64,000 bases of DNA from Polaromonas sp. SP1 (GTDB taxonomy: Bacteria > Pseudomonadota > Gammaproteobacteria > Burkholderiales > Burkholderiaceae_C), in assembly GCF_003711205.1 (NCBI RefSeq), contig NZ_CP031013.1, positions 930,001 through 994,000 of the forward strand, given 5' to 3'. The position numbers and the translations under genes are program-made. Positions 1-8,998 of this stretch are shown here, in pieces; the stretch's first letter is position 1; each line of letters starts with the position of its first letter. Under the pieces are notes generated by a model. That model worked only from the letters and a program-made list of their open reading frames with translations. It had not been told where the DNA came from and made no database searches.

Positions 1-427
1 GCAGGCGCTGCGCATAGGCCCGGCCGAAAAAGAAGAAATCATGCACCGCGAGGCGGTGGAAAAAATCATCGACTTCCTCGAAATCCAGGCCTACCGCAAG
101 ACGCCGGTGGGCCAGCTGCCCTACGGCCTGCAAAAGCGCGTCGACCTGGGCCGCGCGCTTGCGATGGAGCCGCAGGTTTTGTTGCTGGACGAGCCCATGG
201 CTGGCATGAACGTGGAAGAAAAACAGGACATGTGCCGCTTTGTGCTGGACGTGAACGATGAGTTCGGCACGACCGTGGTGCTGATCGAGCACGACATGGG
301 CGTGGTGATGGACATCTCCGACCGCGTCGTGGTGCTCGACTACGGCAAGAAGATCGGCGACGGCAGCCCCGACGAAGTACGCAATAACGAAGACGTGATC
401 CGGGCATATCTCGGAACAAGTCACTAG
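1..427 (+). CDS. livG: LivG-type ABC transporter ATP-binding protein (5' end outside window)
   Basis: This is the C-terminal part of an ABC ATPase of the branched-chain amino acid (HAAT/LivG) family. The frame is open from the first bases, so the true start lies upstream; the ATG at 41 is internal. The signature-like stretch LPYGLQKRVDLGRAL is followed by Walker B and D-loop (LLLDEPMAGMN) and the H-loop (LIEHDMGVVM). The C-terminal tail ending in the DVIRAYLGT region is typical of LivG. It energises uptake together with LivF and the LivH/LivM permeases that follow 16 bp downstream. The substrate cannot be read from the ATPase; the nearby CoA ligases make an aromatic acid more likely than an amino acid. 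Confidence 0.93.
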   Translation, partial: QALRIGPAEKEEIMHREAVEKIIDFLEIQAYRKTPVGQLPYGLQKRVDLGRALAMEPQVLLLDEPMAGMNVEEKQDMCRFVLDVNDEFGTTVVLIEHDMGVVMDISDRVVVLDYGKKIGDGSPDEVRNNEDVIRAYLGTSH

Positions 428-443
428 CGGCAGGACTCAACAG

Positions 444-1373
444 ATGGCATTCTTTCTCGAAACTTTGCTGGGCGGCCTGATGGCCGGCATGCTGTATTCG
501 CTGGTGGCGCTGGGCTTTGTGCTGATCTTCAAGGCCTCAGGCGTCTTCAACTTTGCGCAGGGTGCGATGGTGCTGTTTGCAGCGCTGGCGATGGCGCGCT
601 TTTCGGAGTGGATTCCGCAGTGGACGGGCATCAACAGCCTGCTGCTGGCCAACGTCGCGGCCTTTGTGATTGCCGGCGCCATCATGTTTGTGGTGGCCTG
701 GGTGATTGAATTTCTGGTGTTGCGCCACCTGGTCAACCAGGAGGGCGCGACCCTGCTGATGGCCACGCTGGGCATTGCCTATTTCCTTGAAGGCCTGGGC
801 CAGACGCTGTTCGGCAGCAGCATCTACAAGATCGACATCGGCATGCCCAAGGAGCCCATCTTTGTGCTGGAGTCCGCCTTCCAGGGCGGCGTGCTGATCA
901 ACAAGGAAGACCTTTACGCCGCGCTGATCGCCGCGGTGCTGGTGGCTGCGCTCAGCGTGTTCTTCCAGAAGACGGCGACCGGCCGTGCACTGCGCGCCGT
1001 GGCCGACGACCACCAGGCCGCGCAGTCCATCGGCATTCCGCTCAACCGCATCTGGGTCATCGTCTGGTGTGTGGCCGGTGTGGTTGCACTGGTGGCCGGG
1101 ATGATCTGGGGCAGCAAGCTGGGTGTGCAATTTTCGCTTGCCACTGTGGCGCTGCGCGCGCTGCCTGTCGTGATCCTGGGTGGACTGACTTCGGTGCCCG
1201 GCGCGATTATTGGCGGGCTGATTATTGGCGTCGGTGAAAAGTTGTCCGAGGTTTATCTCGGGCCTTTTGTCGGTGGTGGTATCGAAATTTGGTTTGCCTA
1301 CGTTTTAGCCTTGGGCTTCCTGTTGTTCAGGCCACAAGGGCTGTTTGGCGAAAAAATTATTGACCGCGTCTGA
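444..1373 (+). CDS. livH: LivH-type branched-chain/aromatic acid ABC permease
   Basis: A 309-residue inner-membrane permease of the LivH family. The N-terminus (FLETLLGGLMAGMLYSLVALGFVLIFKASGVFNFAQG) is the family hallmark, and about eight hydrophobic segments follow. The cytoplasmic coupling loop is visible at TATGRALRAVADDHQAAQSIGI, where the conserved RAxADD region contacts the ATPases. It would form the translocation pore with LivM. It sits between the livG fragment and livM with very short gaps, so one transcript is likely. Confidence 0.95.
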   Translation: MAFFLETLLGGLMAGMLYSLVALGFVLIFKASGVFNFAQGAMVLFAALAMARFSEWIPQWTGINSLLLANVAAFVIAGAIMFVVAWVIEFLVLRHLVNQEGATLLMATLGIAYFLEGLGQTLFGSSIYKIDIGMPKEPIFVLESAFQGGVLINKEDLYAALIAAVLVAALSVFFQKTATGRALRAVADDHQAAQSIGIPLNRIWVIVWCVAGVVALVAGMIWGSKLGVQFSLATVALRALPVVILGGLTSVPGAIIGGLIIGVGEKLSEVYLGPFVGGGIEIWFAYVLALGFLLFRPQGLFGEKIIDRV

Positions 1374-1390
1374 AAGAAAAAGAACACAAC

Positions 1391-2467
1391 ATGCTTTACA
1401 GAGAAAACGGCCAGTTCAAAACCACCTACCGGGCGGATCAGCAGATCTTCCCCATCCTGCAGGACCGCGTCTTCATCGGCCTCTTCCTGCTGTTCGCGTT
1501 TGCCGTCGTGCCCCTGCTGGCCAGCGACTACCTGTTTCGCGCCATCCTGATTCCTTTCCTGATCATTTCACTGGCTGCGCTTGGCGTGAACATCCTGGTC
1601 GGCTACTGCGGCCAGATTTCGCTGGGCTCGGGCGCCTTCATGGCCGTGGGTGCTTACGGTGCCTACAACTTCTTTGTGCGCATTCCCGGCATGCCGCTGA
1701 TCCCGGCGCTGATCCTGGGCGGGCTGTGCGCAACGGCGTTCGGCATCCTGTTCGGCTTGCCCAGCCTGCGTGTGAAGGGCCTGTACCTGGCCGTCGCCAC
1801 GCTGGCTGCGCAGTTCTTCAGCGACTGGATGTTCCTGCGCATCAAGTGGTTCACCAACGACTCGCCTTCGGGCTCTATCTCGGTCAGCAACCTGCAGGTG
1901 TTTGGCCTGCCGATTGACAGCGCGGTGTCGAAGTACCTCCTCTGCCTGTCGCTGCTGGTGGTGATCGCGCTGCTGGCCAAGAACCTGGTGCGCGGCGCCA
2001 TCGGCCGTGAATGGATGGCCATCCGCGACATGGATGTGGCCGCCGCAGTGATCGGCATTCGCCCGATGTACGCCAAGCTCAGCGCCTTCGCGGTCAGCTC
2101 CTTCATCATCGGCATGGCCGGTGCGCTCTGGGCTTTTGTGCACCTGGGCTCGTGGGAGCCGGCGGCGTTCTCGGTGGAGTTTTCCTTCCGCCTGCTCTTC
2201 ATGGTGATCATCGGCGGCCTGGGTTCCATCCTGGGCGGCTTTCTGGGCGCGGCCTTCATCACCATCCTGCCCATCGTGCTGAGCCAGGCGCTACCGGCCA
2301 TCACACGGCTTTTTGGTTACGAGATGGGCACGGCCGGCGTTTCGCACGCGGAGCTCATGATTTTTGGCGGCCTGATTGTCTGGTTCCTGATTGTGGAGCC
2401 GCATGGTCTGGCCAAGTTGTGGTCGATCGGCAAGCAGAAACTGCGCCTCTGGCCGTTTCCCCATTGA
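1391..2467 (+). CDS. livM: LivM-type ABC permease
   Basis: A 358-residue permease of the LivM family, partner of LivH. It starts with a longer soluble N-terminus (MLYRENGQFKTTYRADQQIFP) than LivH and then has about ten hydrophobic stretches. The family motifs VNILVGYCGQISLGSGAFMAVGAY and GREWMAIRDMDVAAAVIGI are present, the latter being the EAA-like coupling loop. The start at 1391 lies 17 bp after the livH stop. The 132-bp gap that follows, before the binding protein gene, is AT-richer than the genes and may carry an additional promoter. Confidence 0.95.
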   Translation: MLYRENGQFKTTYRADQQIFPILQDRVFIGLFLLFAFAVVPLLASDYLFRAILIPFLIISLAALGVNILVGYCGQISLGSGAFMAVGAYGAYNFFVRIPGMPLIPALILGGLCATAFGILFGLPSLRVKGLYLAVATLAAQFFSDWMFLRIKWFTNDSPSGSISVSNLQVFGLPIDSAVSKYLLCLSLLVVIALLAKNLVRGAIGREWMAIRDMDVAAAVIGIRPMYAKLSAFAVSSFIIGMAGALWAFVHLGSWEPAAFSVEFSFRLLFMVIIGGLGSILGGFLGAAFITILPIVLSQALPAITRLFGYEMGTAGVSHAELMIFGGLIVWFLIVEPHGLAKLWSIGKQKLRLWPFPH

Positions 2468-2599
2468 CCGGTCCGGGGACTGCTCGCAACTACCAATGCG
2501 TTTTAAGGGCTTTGTCCGTTTACTCAGGTATCCGCTTCTTTTTGAGTATGTGGATGTGTTTTTTCAGGGTGCTTTGCTTTTAATTTTCAGGAGACAACA

Positions 2600-3931
2600 A
2601 TGAAGATTCGCAGTTTGATTCTGGCGGTGGCAGCCATTGCCGCCGGCGCTTCGTCCCTCGTGACGACCAGCGCTTATGCGCAGGCGAAAGAGCAGTTCTT
2701 TCCGCTGCTGTCTTACCGCACCGGCCCCTACGCGCCCAACGGCGTGCCATGGGCCAACGGCAAGCAGGACTACCTCAAGATGGTCAACGCCCGCGACGGC
2801 GGCATCAACGGGGTGAAGCTGACGTATGAAGAGTGCGAAACCGGCTACGCCACCGACCGCGGCGTGGAATGCTATGAGCGCCTGAAGAGCCGTCCCGGCG
2901 TGGCGGTGTTTGACCCGCAGGCCACCGGCATCACGTTTGCGCTGACCGAGAAAGTCCCCACCGACAAGGTGCCGCTGATCACGCTGGGCTACGGCCTCTC
3001 GGTGGCGCAGGACGGCCAGGCCTTCAAGTGGAACTTCCCGCTGATGGGCAGCTACTGGACGGGCGCCGACATCCTGATCCAGCACATCGGCAAGAAAGAA
3101 GGCGGCCTGGACAAGCTCAAGGGCAAGAAGATCGCGCTGGTCTACCACGACTCACCATTCGGCAAGGAGCCGATTCCGCTGCTGCAGGAACGCGCCCGCA
3201 TGCACGGCTTTGACTTGCAACTGATCCCCGTGACGGCGCCCGGCGTCGAGCAGAAATCGGCCTGGCTGCAGGTGCGCCAGACCCGCCCGGACTTCGTGCT
3301 GCTGTGGGGCTGGGGCGTGATGAACTCCACGGCCCTCAAGGAAGCGCAGGCCACCGGCTATCCGCGCGACAAGATGTACGGCGTGTGGTGGGCCGGCGCA
3401 GAGCCTGACGTGAAAGACGTCGGCGAAGGCGCCAAGGGCTACAACGCATTGGCGCTCAACACCTCGGGCACGCAGCCCAAGGTCATCCAGGACATCCTGA
3501 AGTACGTGCACGACAAAGGCCAGGGCACGGGCCCCAAGGATGAAGTCGGCCAGGTGCTGTACACGCGCGGCGTGATCATCCAGATGCTGAGCATTGAAGC
3601 GGTGCGCCGCGCCCAGGAGCGTTTCGGCAAGGGCAAGGTCATGACCGGCGAGCAGGTTCGCTGGGGCATGGAAAACCTCGCACTGGACCAGAAGCGCCTG
3701 GACGCGCTGGGCTTTGGCGGCGTGATGCGGCCGCTGAGCACCTCGTGCTCCGACCACATGGGCTCGACCGCCGCCCGCGTGCAGACCTGGAACGGCAGCA
3801 AGTGGGAGTTCAGCTCCGACTTCATCCAGGCCGACGAGCAGATCCTCAAACCGATGATCAAGGCCGGTGCCGACAAGTACCTGGCCGACAAGAAGATGAC
3901 GCGCCGCACTGCGGCCGATTGCCAGAGTTAG
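2600..3931 (+). CDS. Periplasmic substrate-binding protein of the Liv-type ABC transporter
   Basis: A 443-residue type I periplasmic binding protein with a clear Sec signal peptide at residues 1-27 (MKIRSLILAVAAIAAGASSL, then a cleavage site near AYAQA). A good Shine-Dalgarno sequence (CAGGAGACAAC) precedes the ATG. The mature protein has the two-lobe LivK-like pattern, for example the GGINGVKL segment near residue 70. It is longer than classic leucine-binding proteins (about 370 residues), as is common for aromatic acid or amide-binding relatives. It delivers the substrate to LivHM. The ligand cannot be assigned from sequence alone. Confidence 0.92.
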   Translation: MKIRSLILAVAAIAAGASSLVTTSAYAQAKEQFFPLLSYRTGPYAPNGVPWANGKQDYLKMVNARDGGINGVKLTYEECETGYATDRGVECYERLKSRPGVAVFDPQATGITFALTEKVPTDKVPLITLGYGLSVAQDGQAFKWNFPLMGSYWTGADILIQHIGKKEGGLDKLKGKKIALVYHDSPFGKEPIPLLQERARMHGFDLQLIPVTAPGVEQKSAWLQVRQTRPDFVLLWGWGVMNSTALKEAQATGYPRDKMYGVWWAGAEPDVKDVGEGAKGYNALALNTSGTQPKVIQDILKYVHDKGQGTGPKDEVGQVLYTRGVIIQMLSIEAVRRAQERFGKGKVMTGEQVRWGMENLALDQKRLDALGFGGVMRPLSTSCSDHMGSTAARVQTWNGSKWEFSSDFIQADEQILKPMIKAGADKYLADKKMTRRTAADCQS

Positions 3932-4020
3932 GCTCCCCCGTGGCGGCGCTATGCGCCGCCTCCCCCTCAAGGGGCGACACTGGCGGCCCGGCAAAGCCGG
4001 TTCCGCGGTGTCCTTGCCTT
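3932..4020. repeat. GC-rich intergenic repeat, copy A
   Basis: The gap between the binding-protein gene and livF holds a GC-rich block with a C-rich/G-rich stem and the words CTCCCCCTCAAGGGGCG and GGCCCGGCAAAGCCGG. The reverse complement of the block at 33800-33879 is nearly the same, and a diverged relative lies at 63376-63445. It is a dispersed intergenic repeat with hairpin potential and is probably non-coding. Confidence 0.7.
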
Positions 4021-4120
4021 GAAACCCCCTGGTCAGACGGGGGGATGTGGCTCTCGCGAGCCGCCAGCCTTGAGAGCTGATTGCCCTGGCAGCAGCCCTC
4101 AAGATTGGTCAGGAAAAAAT

Positions 4121-4930
4121 ATGGACACACCCAACATCGTTCTCAATGTCAACGGCATCGAGGTCATCTACAACCACGTGATCCTGGTGCTCAAGGGCGT
4201 CTCGTTGCAAGTCCCGCAGGGCCGCATCGTGGCCATCCTGGGCGGCAACGGCGCGGGCAAGACGACCACGCTGCGCGCCATCTCCAATCTGCTACGGGGC
4301 GAGCGCGGCGAGGTCACCAAAGGCTCCATCGAGCTGCGCGGCGAGCGCATCGAAAACCTCTCGCCGGCCGACCTGGTGCAGCGCGGTGTGGTGCAGGTGA
4401 TGGAAGGGCGGCACTGTTTTGCCCACCTGACCATCGAGGAAAACCTGCTGACGGGTGCCTACACCCGCACCAGCAAGGCTGAAGTGGCGGCCAACCTGGA
4501 GAAGGTCTACAACTACTTTCCGCGCCTGAAAACCCGCCGCACCTCGCAGGCAGCCTACACCTCGGGCGGCGAGCAGCAGATGTGCGCCATCGGCCGCGCG
4601 CTCATGGCCAGCCCCTCGATGGTGCTGCTGGACGAGCCCTCGATGGGCCTGGCGCCGCAGATCGTCGAGGAGGTCTTCAACATCGTGAAAGACCTGAACC
4701 AGAAGGAGCAGGTCACCTTCCTGCTCGCCGAGCAGAACACCAACATGGCGCTGAAGTACGCCGACTACGGCTACATCATGGAAAGCGGCCGCGTGGTGAT
4801 GGACGGTGCGGCGAGCGACCTGGCCAACAACGAAGACGTGAAAGAGTTCTACCTTGGCGTGGGCGGCGGCGAACGCAAGAGCTTTAAAGACGTGAAAAGC
4901 TACAAGCGCCGCAAGCGGTGGCTAGCCTGA
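4121..4930 (+). CDS. livF: LivF-type ABC transporter ATP-binding protein
   Basis: The second ATPase of the Liv-type transporter, 269 residues from the ATG at 4121, which is preceded by AGGAAAAAAT. An in-frame ATG at 4019 lies in the repeat-rich gap and has no ribosome site, so it was not used. Walker A is GGNGAGKTT, the signature SGGEQQMCAIGRALM and Walker B MVLLDEPSMGLAP. As usual in LivF, the H-loop position reads AEQN instead of a histidine motif. The tail (KSYKRRKRWLA) is basic and longer than typical. It works with LivG, the permeases and the binding protein upstream. Confidence 0.94.
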   Translation: MDTPNIVLNVNGIEVIYNHVILVLKGVSLQVPQGRIVAILGGNGAGKTTTLRAISNLLRGERGEVTKGSIELRGERIENLSPADLVQRGVVQVMEGRHCFAHLTIEENLLTGAYTRTSKAEVAANLEKVYNYFPRLKTRRTSQAAYTSGGEQQMCAIGRALMASPSMVLLDEPSMGLAPQIVEEVFNIVKDLNQKEQVTFLLAEQNTNMALKYADYGYIMESGRVVMDGAASDLANNEDVKEFYLGVGGGERKSFKDVKSYKRRKRWLA

Positions 4931-4951
4931 GCGCAGCGAGGAACACGCCCC

Positions 4952-6211
4952 ATGAGTGCATTTTTTGACCCTTTTGAAACCCGCTCCCCCGCCGAACGCG
5001 AAGCGGCCCTGCTGACCGCCCTGCCGCAGCAGATCGCCCATGCCAAGACGCGGGCGCCCGCGTTCACCGCCATCCTCAAGGGCATCGATGCCCAGGCCGT
5101 CACGTCGCGTGCCGCACTGGCGCAGTTGCCCGTGACCCGCAAGTACGAACTGCTGGAGCGCCAGCAGGCCGAGCGCGCCCCCGGCGGCAGCGGCGATGCG
5201 TTTGGCGGTTTCAGCGCCTTGCGTTACGGCGCGCACATGCCCCATGTGTTTGCCAGCCCCGGCACCATTTATGAGCCGGGCGGCACACGCAAGGATTACT
5301 GGCGCATGGCCAGGGCCATGTTTGCCGCGGGCTTTCGCCCGGGGCAGCTGATCCACAACAGCTTCAGCTACCACTTCGTGCCGGCCGGCGCCATGATGGA
5401 AACCGGCGCCCACGCGCTGGGCTGCACGGTGTTTCCGGGCGGCACCGGGCAGACCGAGCAGCAGGTGCAGGCCATGGCCGAGCTCAAGCCGGCCGGCTAC
5501 ATCGGCACACCGAGCTTTTTGAAAATCATTGTGGAAAAAGCCGCTGAAATGAAGGTGGCGCTGCCCACCGTCACCCGGGCGCTGGTGTCGGGTGAGGCCT
5601 TCCCGCCCAGCCTGCGTGACTGGCTGGGTGAGCGCGGCATTGCCGGCTACCAGTGTTATGCGTCGGCCGACCTCGGGCTGATCGCCTATGAAACCGAAGC
5701 CCGCGAGGGGCTGGTGCTGGACGAAGGCGTGATCGTGGAAATCGTGCGGCCCGGCACCGGCGACCCGGTGGCCGAGGGCGAAGTGGGCGAACTGGTGGTC
5801 ACCACGCTGAACCCTGACTACCCGCTGATCCGCTTCGGCACGGGCGATCTTTCTGCCGTGCTGCCGGGCGCCTGCCCGACGGGGCGCACCAATTCGCGCA
5901 TCAAGGGCTGGATGGGCCGGGCCGACCAGACCGTGAAGGTGCGCGGCATGTTTGTGCACCCAGGCCAGGTCGCCGACATTGCCCGGCGCTTTCCCGAAGT
6001 GCTCAAGGCCCGGCTGGTGGTCAGCGGCGAGATGGCCAACGACAGCATGCACTTCCAGGTCGAGACCGCGTCGGCCCCCAGCGGGCTGGACCAGCGCATC
6101 AGCGAGGTGATACGCGACGTGACCAAACTGCGCGGCACCGTGCAGCTGATGGCGCCCGGAAGTCTCCCCAATGACGGGAAGGTTATTGAGGACGCCCGCA
6201 GCTACAAGTAA
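4952..6211 (+). CDS. PaaK-like phenylacetate/aryl-CoA ligase family protein
   Basis: A 419-residue member of the adenylate-forming superfamily, close in length and layout to phenylacetate-CoA ligase. The C-terminal half has RFGTGDLS and GRADQTVKVRGMFVHPGQV, typical PaaK motifs. The P-loop region does not show the usual SSGTTGKP but reads FASPGTIYEPGGTRKD, so the nucleotide-binding loop is divergent. It follows livF by 21 bp and is probably cotranscribed, which suggests that the imported acid is activated to a CoA thioester. The substrate is unknown. It could also be a relative without ligase activity. Confidence 0.85.
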   Translation: MSAFFDPFETRSPAEREAALLTALPQQIAHAKTRAPAFTAILKGIDAQAVTSRAALAQLPVTRKYELLERQQAERAPGGSGDAFGGFSALRYGAHMPHVFASPGTIYEPGGTRKDYWRMARAMFAAGFRPGQLIHNSFSYHFVPAGAMMETGAHALGCTVFPGGTGQTEQQVQAMAELKPAGYIGTPSFLKIIVEKAAEMKVALPTVTRALVSGEAFPPSLRDWLGERGIAGYQCYASADLGLIAYETEAREGLVLDEGVIVEIVRPGTGDPVAEGEVGELVVTTLNPDYPLIRFGTGDLSAVLPGACPTGRTNSRIKGWMGRADQTVKVRGMFVHPGQVADIARRFPEVLKARLVVSGEMANDSMHFQVETASAPSGLDQRISEVIRDVTKLRGTVQLMAPGSLPNDGKVIEDARSYK

Positions 6212-6331
6212 CAGGCGACACACGGCCGCACCACAACGGCGCGGATGACGGGAATGCCCTTACGTAGTTCCCGCGATGTTCTACGGCGAATGGAACCGTA
6301 AACTTGGCGCGTTCATTACAAGGAGACGCTC

Positions 6332-7324
6332 ATGAAACGCCTGTTAGTCCTCGCCGCTGTCGCGACGGCCTTTGCCGCCCACGCCCAAGCCCCCGCCTTC
6401 CCCGGCTCCAAGCCGATCACGTTTGTGGTTCCTTTCGCGGCTGGCGGCCCGACCGACCGCGTCGCGCGCGACCTGGCCGAAGCCATGCGCAAGTCCATGG
6501 GCGGCGGCGCCAACTTCGTGGTTGAAAACGTCAACGGCGCCGGCGGCACCATCGGCGCGGCCAAGGTGGCACGCGCCGCACCGGACGGCCATACCCTGCT
6601 GCTGCACCACATCGGCATGGCGGCCGCACCGGCGCTGTACCGCAAGCTGCCTTACAAGATGCCCGATGATTTCGAGTACCTGGGCATGATCAACGAAGTG
6701 CCCATGACCATCATCGGCAAACCGCAGCTGCCGGCCAACAACTACCGCGACTTCGAAAACTACATCCGCGCCAATTCGGGCAAGCTGAACATCGCCCACG
6801 CGGGCCTCGGTTCCGCATCGCACCTGTGCGGCCTGATGTGGCAAGCGGCCATCAACGCCAAAGACGCGATGACCACGATCCCATTCGGCGGCACGGCGCC
6901 GGCGATGAATGCGCTGGTGGGCGGCCAGGTCGACATGATGTGCGACCAGACCACCAACACCACGGGCCAGATCGAGGCCGGCCGCGTCAAGGCATTTGCC
7001 GTGACCACCGCCAAGCCCCTGTCGAGCAACAAGCTGCTCAAGGACTACCCGACCCTGCAGGAAATGGGCCTCAAGGGCTTTGACCTGACGATCTGGCACG
7101 GCCTGTACGCACCCAAGGGCACGCCACCCGCCGTGATGACCCAGATCAACAACGCCCTGAAAGTGGCGCTGAAAGATCCTGAATTCATCAAGAAGCAAGA
7201 GGGCCTGGGCGCCGTGGTGGTAACCGACAAGCGCGTCGAGCCGGCCGCCCACAAGGCTTTTGTCGTCGCCGAAATCAACAAGCTCAAGCCGGTGATTGAA
7301 GCTGCCGGCAAGTTTGCCGACTGA
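6332..7324 (+). CDS. Bug/TctC family periplasmic binding protein
   Basis: A 330-residue extracytoplasmic receptor of the Bug (TctC) family, a group greatly expanded in Burkholderiales. A short signal peptide (MKRLLVLAAVATAFAAHAQA) precedes the mature chain. The first beta strand and loop (PITFVVPFAAGGPTDRVARDLA) and the motif GAAKVARAAPDGHTLLLHH are diagnostic. A strong ribosome site (AAGGAGACGCTC) sets the start. No TctA/TctB membrane genes are in the window, so it is an orphan receptor. Its position behind the ligase suggests a carboxylate ligand, but this is inference. Confidence 0.93.
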   Translation: MKRLLVLAAVATAFAAHAQAPAFPGSKPITFVVPFAAGGPTDRVARDLAEAMRKSMGGGANFVVENVNGAGGTIGAAKVARAAPDGHTLLLHHIGMAAAPALYRKLPYKMPDDFEYLGMINEVPMTIIGKPQLPANNYRDFENYIRANSGKLNIAHAGLGSASHLCGLMWQAAINAKDAMTTIPFGGTAPAMNALVGGQVDMMCDQTTNTTGQIEAGRVKAFAVTTAKPLSSNKLLKDYPTLQEMGLKGFDLTIWHGLYAPKGTPPAVMTQINNALKVALKDPEFIKKQEGLGAVVVTDKRVEPAAHKAFVVAEINKLKPVIEAAGKFAD

Positions 7325-7347
7325 ACGACCTCTGACACTTCTCACCA

Positions 7348-7379
7348 AAGCCGCCCTGCAATTGCCGGGCGGCTTTTTT
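7348..7379 (+). terminator. Rho-independent terminator after the first Bug gene
   Basis: A GCCGCCC/GGGCGGC stem (7350-7356 with 7367-7373) is followed by six T residues. It lies 24 bp after the stop codon. Confidence 0.88.
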
Positions 7380-7477
7380 CATGGCCTGGCCCGCTAGGTT
7401 TAACCCTCTTGAAGCCCCCTGCGGGGCACGGTAAGGTGCCTGACTACCAGTCGGCCCTCTCTTTTCTGGAGCCCATT

Positions 7478-8494
7478 TTGAGAAAAATCCTTAAGCAAAA
7501 TCGCAGGTTAGCCCTTGCGGGTATTGCACTTTCAGCTATTAATTTGATAGCAATCCCGGTATCCGCCCAAACCACCTGGCCCACCCGGCCGGTCAAGATC
7601 GTCGTGCCTTTTGCGCCCGGCGGCACCACCGACATCCTGGCCCGCGCCATGGCGCCTGAGCTGTCCAAAGCTTTCGGCCAGTCTTTTGTGGTCGAGAACC
7701 GCGCCGGCGCTGGCGGCAACATCGGCGCCGACGTCGTGGCCAAATCGGCGCCGGACGGCTACACCTTGCTGATGGGCACTGTCGGCACGCACGGCATCAA
7801 CAAGTCGCTGTACAGCAAGATGAGCTACGACCCGCAAAAGGACTTTTCGCCCATCACTCTGGTGGCGGGCGTGCCGAATGTGATGGTGGTCAACACCGAA
7901 AAAGCCAAGGCGGCCGGCATCAACAACGTGGCCGACTTCATCCGCGTGGCCAAGGCCAACCCCGGCAAGTTCAACATGGCCTCCAGCGGCAACGGCACCT
8001 CCATCCACCTGGCGGGCGAGCTGTTCAAGACCATGAGCGGCACCTACATGACGCACTTCCCGTACAGCGGCTCCGGCCCGGCGCTGCTGGCCCTGGTAGG
8101 CGGTGACATGGACGTGATGTTCGACAACCTGCCTTCGTCGATGCAGCTGATCAAGTCCGGCAAGCTCAAGGCGCTCGCCGTGACGAGCTCCGAGCGCTCG
8201 GCGGCGGTTCCGGATGTGCCGACGGTGGAGCAGGCCGGCGGCGCGGCGCTCAAGGGTTTTGACGCCAGCTCATGGTTTGGCCTGCTCGCCCCTGCGGGCA
8301 CACCGCCCGAGATCGTCAACCGCATCCAGCAGGAAGCCGCCAAGGCGCTGGGCACGCCGGCCATCAAGGAAAAGCTGCTGGCGCAAGGCGCCATCCCCAG
8401 CGGCAACACGCCGGCGCAATTCACCGCCTTTATCAACGCCGAGCACAAGAAGTGGGCGCAGGTGGTGAAGGCCTCAGGCGCCAAGGTGGACTGA
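7478..8494 (+). CDS. Bug/TctC family periplasmic binding protein (TTG start)
   Basis: A second Bug receptor, 338 residues from a TTG at 7478. This start is chosen because GGAG (7468-7471) sits six bases upstream and the protein then begins with a normal signal peptide ([19 protein letters not shown], cleavage near VSAQ). An in-frame ATG at 7409 would add a hydrophilic stretch before it. Diagnostic motifs are [22 protein letters not shown] and [18 protein letters not shown]. The hydrophobic core of the signal peptide is partly encoded by a copy of the 17-bp GCTAT repeat (7535-7551). The protein is only distantly related to the Bug protein just upstream. The ligand is unknown. Confidence 0.92.
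   Translation: MRKILKQNRRLALAGIALSAINLIAIPVSAQTTWPTRPVKIVVPFAPGGTTDILARAMAPELSKAFGQSFVVENRAGAGGNIGADVVAKSAPDGYTLLMGTVGTHGINKSLYSKMSYDPQKDFSPITLVAGVPNVMVVNTEKAKAAGINNVADFIRVAKANPGKFNMASSGNGTSIHLAGELFKTMSGTYMTHFPYSGSGPALLALVGGDMDVMFDNLPSSMQLIKSGKLKALAVTSSERSAAVPDVPTVEQAGGAALKGFDASSWFGLLAPAGTPPEIVNRIQQEAAKALGTPAIKEKLLAQGAIPSGNTPAQFTAFINAEHKKWAQVVKASGAKVD
7535..7551. repeat. 17-bp GCTAT...ATAGC palindrome, copy 1 (in signal peptide)
   Basis: GCTATTAATTTGATAGC has 5-bp perfect arms around an AT-rich centre. Its reverse complement matches copies at 12730, 43239 and 59014. In frame it encodes AINLIA. Confidence 0.8.
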
Positions 8495-8543
8495 GTCTCC
8501 AGAAGCTTCAATTTTCCACCCCCCTTTTTTCAGAGGTAAATAC

Positions 8544-8939
8544 ATGGGCGTTTTGGACGTCGGGCCTTTCTATCACGGTACGAGAGCGGATATGCAGGTT
8601 GGCGGCTTGCTGACGGCAGGGTTCAGATCGAACTACGACGACAGCGTGGTGATGAACCATATTTATTTCACGGCTTTGCCCAAAGTGGCCGGACTTGGCG
8701 CGGAGATGTCCAAAGGCGAAGGTGCACCGCGGGTTTACATCGTGGAGCCCACAGGCGAATTTGAGAACGACCCCAACGTCACTGACAAAAAATTCCCTGG
8801 CAATCCAACGCGGTCCTACCGAAGTGGATCACCTTTGAAAATCATCGGCGAACTCGACAGCTGGGAACCCTACGATCAGGAGTTCATCCGGCAGCTCAGA
8901 ATTCGCGTCCAGGCAGGGATGGGAGAGATTCTTAACTGA
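8544..8939 (+). CDS. arr: Rifamycin NAD+ ADP-ribosyltransferase (Arr family)
   Basis: A 131-residue protein with the complete Arr fold signature: GPFYHGTRADM, NHIYFTA, VYIVEPTGEFENDPN and KKFPGNPTRSYRS. Arr enzymes transfer ADP-ribose from NAD+ to a rifamycin hydroxyl and inactivate the drug. The catalytic triad known from the mycobacterial enzyme (His19, Tyr49, Asp84) appears here as His11, Tyr41 and Asp76 with identical spacing (30 and 35). It is slightly shorter at the N-terminus than integron-borne Arr-2. AGAGG precedes the ATG. GC content is about 55 percent over the first 120 bases, below the neighbours, which hints at acquisition. No integron attC site was found beside it. Activity on rifampicin is untested. 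Confidence 0.93.
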   Translation: MGVLDVGPFYHGTRADMQVGGLLTAGFRSNYDDSVVMNHIYFTALPKVAGLGAEMSKGEGAPRVYIVEPTGEFENDPNVTDKKFPGNPTRSYRSGSPLKIIGELDSWEPYDQEFIRQLRIRVQAGMGEILN

Positions 8940-8960
8940 GGGTCGGCGATAGAAGCGGTT

Positions 8961-8998
8961 GGGGATGAGCGATTTTTAAGCGTCGCTGGCGCATCCCC
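8961..8998. repeat. Long imperfect hairpin downstream of arr
   Basis: GGGGATG AGCGA (8961-8972) pairs with TCGCT ... CATCCCC (8983-8998), with a 4-base bulge and a 10-base loop. No T-run follows, so it is not a classical terminator. It may stabilise the arr mRNA end or mark an insertion boundary. Confidence 0.5.
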
